The notes beneath the pieces were generated by a model. That model did no database searches. It was not told the origin of the DNA and worked only from the letters and a program-made list of their open reading frames with translations. Positions 61,025 to 64,000 of a stretch of 64,000 nucleotides of DNA are shown piece after piece; the first letter of the stretch is position 1, and every line of letters starts with the position of its first letter. This stretch comes from Streptomyces sp. NBC_00554 (GTDB lineage Bacteria > Actinomycetota > Actinomycetes > Streptomycetales > Streptomycetaceae): contig NZ_CP107799.1 of NCBI RefSeq assembly GCF_041431135.1, positions 6,138,001 through 6,202,000 of the forward strand, read 5' to 3'. The position numbers and the translations under genes were made by a program.

Positions 61025-62574
61025 CCGACGACCAGCACGGAGAGGGCGCCCCTCAGGGCGGCCGGTGGGATCCGCTGCCCCAGGGTGACTACGACGACGG
61101 CGCCACGGCCTTCGTCAAGCTCCCCGAAGGCGGCATCGAGGCCCTCCTCGCCGAGCGTGAGCCGCTCGCGGCCCCCGGGCACGGCTACGTGCCGCCGCAG
61201 ATAGACGTGCCGCCCGCGGCGCCCGCCGCTGCGGACCCGGCGCAGGCGGGGGCGTGGGCCGCGCAGGCCGGCGCCGTCGACTGGCCGGATCCGAATGCCG
61301 TCCCCCCGGAAGCCGGCCGCGACGGGTTCACGTACCAGCCGCCGGTCACCGGGCAGTGGGACTTCGGGGACGTCACGCAGACGCAGGGCGGTGGCGGGCA
61401 ACCGCGTCAGGCCGGACCCTCTGGACCTTCCGGGCACGACGTGACCGGGCAGTGGTCGATTCCGGTGGCCGGTGGGGATCTTCCGGACGAATCGGGTGAG
61501 TTCACCACCTCGGCGCTCGTCGAGCAGTGGGGCGGGACGCCGCCCGCCACACTCCCCGGCGGCGCGGCCGCTCCCTGGGCGACGGAGGCCATCGGGCAGG
61601 CGTGGTCCGCCGACCCGAGGGAACGGTCCGCCGACCCGAGGGACCAGGCCGCCGAGGACGCCGTACGGCCGTCGGCGCAGACGCCCGCTGAAGGCCTCGT
61701 ACGGCCGCCGGGGCAGTCATCCGCCGAACTGCCCGCGCAGGCCGCCCAGCAGGCCGCCGAGCCCGCTCACGAGGCTCCTGAGGCGCCAGGCGCGGACCAG
61801 GCTCACGAGGACTCCGAAGCCTCCGGGGCGCCCGAGGCCTCCGAGGCCGTCGCCGCCGAAGAGGCGGAGGACGCCGGGACCCCCGCCACAGCCCGGCACG
61901 ACGAACACCCCCTCGCCTCCTACGTCCTGCGCGTCAACGGCGCCGACCGCCCCGTGACCGACGCCTGGATCGGCGAATCGCTGCTCTACGTACTGCGCGA
62001 GCGCCTCGGCCTCGCGGGCGCCAAGGACGGCTGCTCGCAGGGCGAGTGCGGCGCCTGCAACGTCCAGGTGGACGGGCGGCTCGTGGCCTCCTGTCTGGTG
62101 CCCGCCGTCACCGCCGCGGGCAGCGAGGTGCGCACCGTCGAGGGCCTGGCCACCGACGGACAGCCCTCCGACGTGCAGCGCGCGCTGGCCAAGTGCGGCG
62201 CCGTGCAGTGCGGTTTCTGCGTACCGGGCATGGCCATGACCGTGCACGACCTGCTCGAGGGCAACCCCGCGCCGAACGAGCTGGAGACCCGCCAGGCCCT
62301 GTGCGGCAACCTGTGCCGCTGCTCCGGCTACCGCGGCGTCCTGGACGCCGTGCAGGAGGTCGTCGCCGAACGCGAGGCGCACTCCGCGGCAGCCGCCGAG
62401 TCCGCGCCGGACGCCGACGAGGCACGCATCCCGCACCAGGCGGGTCCGGGCGCGGGCGGCGTCAACCCCGCGGCGTACGGGGACACTTCTGCGTACAACC
62501 CCCCGTACGACACGTCGTACGACCCCCAGGCGCCGCATGAGCAGCCGTACGGCCAGGACGGAGGCCAGGCGTGA
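61021..62574 (+). CDS. Molybdenum hydroxylase 2Fe-2S subunit with long disordered N-terminus
   Basis: This 517-aa subunit is about three times longer than usual. Residues ~300-450 are the standard small subunit: plant-type 2Fe-2S ligands C338, C343, C346, C358 (GCSQGECGAC) and the second cluster C397, C400, C432, C434 (QCGFCVPGM, CRCSGYRG). The first ~295 residues are Ala/Pro/Glu/Gly-rich, with repeated TGQW motifs, and are probably disordered. A Tyr/Pro-rich tail follows the core. It overlaps both neighbours, so the three subunits are co-translated. Confidence 0.88.
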   Translation: MTDDQHGEGAPQGGRWDPLPQGDYDDGATAFVKLPEGGIEALLAEREPLAAPGHGYVPPQIDVPPAAPAAADPAQAGAWAAQAGAVDWPDPNAVPPEAGRDGFTYQPPVTGQWDFGDVTQTQGGGGQPRQAGPSGPSGHDVTGQWSIPVAGGDLPDESGEFTTSALVEQWGGTPPATLPGGAAAPWATEAIGQAWSADPRERSADPRDQAAEDAVRPSAQTPAEGLVRPPGQSSAELPAQAAQQAAEPAHEAPEAPGADQAHEDSEASGAPEASEAVAAEEAEDAGTPATARHDEHPLASYVLRVNGADRPVTDAWIGESLLYVLRERLGLAGAKDGCSQGECGACNVQVDGRLVASCLVPAVTAAGSEVRTVEGLATDGQPSDVQRALAKCGAVQCGFCVPGMAMTVHDLLEGNPAPNELETRQALCGNLCRCSGYRGVLDAVQEVVAEREAHSAAAAESAPDADEARIPHQAGPGAGGVNPAAYGDTSAYNPPYDTSYDPQAPHEQPYGQDGGQA

Positions 62575-64000
62575 GCAACGAAACCGCGACCGCGTCACCC
62601 GCGGCGCAGGAGGCGGGCCCCGAGCCCCTCCCGCACGGGCTCGGAGTCTCACTGCCGGCCGCCGAGGCCCGCGCCAAGACGGAGGGCACCTTCCCGTACG
62701 CGGCCGACCTGTGGGCCGAGGGCCTGCTGTGGGCCGCCGTGCTCAGATCACCCCACCCGCACGCGCGCATCGTGTCGATCGACACCAGCCACGCGCGCGA
62801 GATGCCCGGCGTACGGGCCGTCATCACCCACGAGGACGTGCCCGGCACCCCGGTGCACGGCCGGGGCAGGGCCGACCGCCCGGTGTTCGCCTCCGAGGTC
62901 GTACGCCACCATGGGGAGCCCATCGCGGCCGTCGCCGCCGATCACCCGGACACCGCGCGGATGGCCGCCGCGGCCGTCATCGTCGAGTACGAGATGCTCG
63001 ACGCGGTGACCGACCCGGAGCTCGCCTTCGAGGCCGAGCCGCTGCACCCCGACGGCAACCTGATCCGGCACATCCCGCTGCGCCACGGCGACCCGGACGC
63101 GACCGGCGAGATCGTCGTCGAGGGCCAGTACCGCATCGGCCGCCAGGACCCCGCCCCCGTCGGCGCCGAGGCGGGCCTCGCCGTGCCCCGCCCCGACGGC
63201 GGAGTCGAGCTCTACGTGGCGTCCACCGACCCGCACACCGACCGCGACACGGCCGCCGCCTGCTACGGCCTGGAGCCCGAGCGCGTGAAGGTCGTCGTCA
63301 CCGGCGTGCCCGGAGCCACCGCCGACCGCGAGGACCAGGGCCTGCAACTCCCGCTCGGCCTGCTGGCGTTGAAGACCGGCTGCCCGGTGAAGATCACCGC
63401 TACGCGGGAAGAGTCCTTCCTCGGCCACGCCCACCGCCACCCCACGCTGCTGCGCTACCGCCACCACGCGGACGCCGACGGCAAGCTGGTGAAGGTCGAG
63501 GCGCAGATCCTCCTGGACGGCGGCGCCTACGCGGACACCTCGTCGGAGTCTCTGGCCGCTGCGGTCTCCTTCGCCTGCGGCCCGTACGTCGTCCCGAACG
63601 CCTTCATCGAGGGCTGGGCCGTACGCACCAACAACCCGCCCTCCGGCCACGTGCGCGGCGAGGGCGCCATGCAGGTCTGCGCCGCCTACGAGGCGCAGAT
63701 GGACAAGCTGGCGAAGAAGCTGGGCATGGACCCGGCGGAGCTGCGCCTGCGCAATGTGATGGCTACGGGGGACGTACTTCCCACCGGTCAGACGGTGACC
63801 TGCCCGGCCCCGGTCGCCGAACTGCTTCAGGCCGTACGGGACTTCCCGCTCCCCGCGCTCCCCAAGGACACGCCCGAGGACGAGTGGCTGCTCCCGGGCG
63901 GCCCCGAGGGCGCGGGCGAACCCGGCGCCGTACGCCGGGGTGTCGGCTACGGCCTCGGCATGGTGCACATGCTCGGTGCCGAGGGCGCGGACGAGGTGTC
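62571..64000 (+). CDS. Molybdenum hydroxylase large subunit (partial, runs off window)
   Basis: The GTG at 62571 overlaps the previous stop, and the frame stays open to the window end (476 codons seen). It shows the N-terminal aldehyde oxidase/xanthine dehydrogenase hammerhead domain (GTFPYAADLWAEGLLWAAVLRSPHPHARI, read as one block; VRAVITHEDVPG). The start of the molybdopterin-binding domain follows (ATREESFLGHAHRHP, LLDGGAYADTS, GHVRGEGAMQ). It binds the Mo cofactor and substrate. Substrate, xanthine or another heterocycle or aldehyde, cannot be decided from this part. Confidence 0.88.
   Translation, partial: MSNETATASPAAQEAGPEPLPHGLGVSLPAAEARAKTEGTFPYAADLWAEGLLWAAVLRSPHPHARIVSIDTSHAREMPGVRAVITHEDVPGTPVHGRGRADRPVFASEVVRHHGEPIAAVAADHPDTARMAAAAVIVEYEMLDAVTDPELAFEAEPLHPDGNLIRHIPLRHGDPDATGEIVVEGQYRIGRQDPAPVGAEAGLAVPRPDGGVELYVASTDPHTDRDTAAACYGLEPERVKVVVTGVPGATADREDQGLQLPLGLLALKTGCPVKITATREESFLGHAHRHPTLLRYRHHADADGKLVKVEAQILLDGGAYADTSSESLAAAVSFACGPYVVPNAFIEGWAVRTNNPPSGHVRGEGAMQVCAAYEAQMDKLAKKLGMDPAELRLRNVMATGDVLPTGQTVTCPAPVAELLQAVRDFPLPALPKDTPEDEWLLPGGPEGAGEPGAVRRGVGYGLGMVHMLGAEGADEV

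Noticed and set aside
1..64000. CRISPR arrays, tRNA or rRNA genes
   Set aside because: No regularly spaced short repeats, cloverleaf-like sequence or ribosomal RNA sequence was seen by reading; a covariance-model scan would settle it.

Overview
The window is high-GC actinobacterial DNA with frequent GTG starts, ATGA/GTGA/TGATG gene overlaps and codon positions rich in G/C. Its gene content (mat polysaccharide genes, NnaR-type HemD-like regulator, SigU-type sigma factor, hup-murA, DasR-like operator) points to Streptomyces. From memory, the order narK-nnaR-sigU-rsuA-helD-malic enzyme-hup-murA-yqgE-DUF3039-sugar ABC-hexosaminidase matches the S. coelicolor chromosome around SCO2963 to SCO2943. 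That synteny is recalled, not computed.

Region by region: (1) 1-0.82 kb: the tail of an unseen gene, coupled to a 247-aa hypothetical protein. (2) 0.9-10.2 kb, minus strand: a six-gene alpha/beta-xyloside operon (binding protein, two permeases, GH31 alpha-xylosidase, LacI regulator, secreted GH3), with two LacI-type operators upstream. (3) 10.6-13 kb: a divergent MFS transporter and LysR regulator. (4) 13.2-17.8 kb: matA, matB and an acyltransferase, a surface-polysaccharide operon closed by a hairpin. (5) 17.9-40.2 kb: an accessory island of WXG/RHS polymorphic toxins, immunity candidates, duplicated lipoprotein/secreted-protein modules, a WXG-domain operon, an HPF1-like protein and several decayed genes. 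(6) 40.4-64 kb: conserved chromosomal core, including nitrate transport and regulation, sigU-rsuA, helD, malic enzyme, hup, murA, yqgE, an amino-sugar ABC operon ending in a GH20 hexosaminidase, and a three-subunit molybdenum hydroxylase cut by the window end.

The island is the most interesting part. Toxin locus 1 (minus strand) has a 1515-aa WXG-RHS protein whose 118-aa tip looks like a PD-(D/E)xK nuclease, an overlapping 128-aa immunity candidate, and two related genes that look like an immunity array. Toxin locus 2 (plus strand) has a WXG-like partner, a 1473-aa WXG-RHS protein whose 135-aa tip resembles the TNT NAD-glycohydrolase fold, and an overlapping 97-aa immunity candidate. Locus 1 is bracketed by two copies of an undescribed two-gene module (lipoprotein plus secreted four-cysteine-region protein). 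Each copy has the same ~185-bp leader, and a third, decayed copy lies inside the immunity array. Between the loci is an operon with an orphan WXG delivery module that carries no RHS cage or toxin.

No type VII secretion core genes, transposases, tRNAs, rRNAs or CRISPR arrays were seen.
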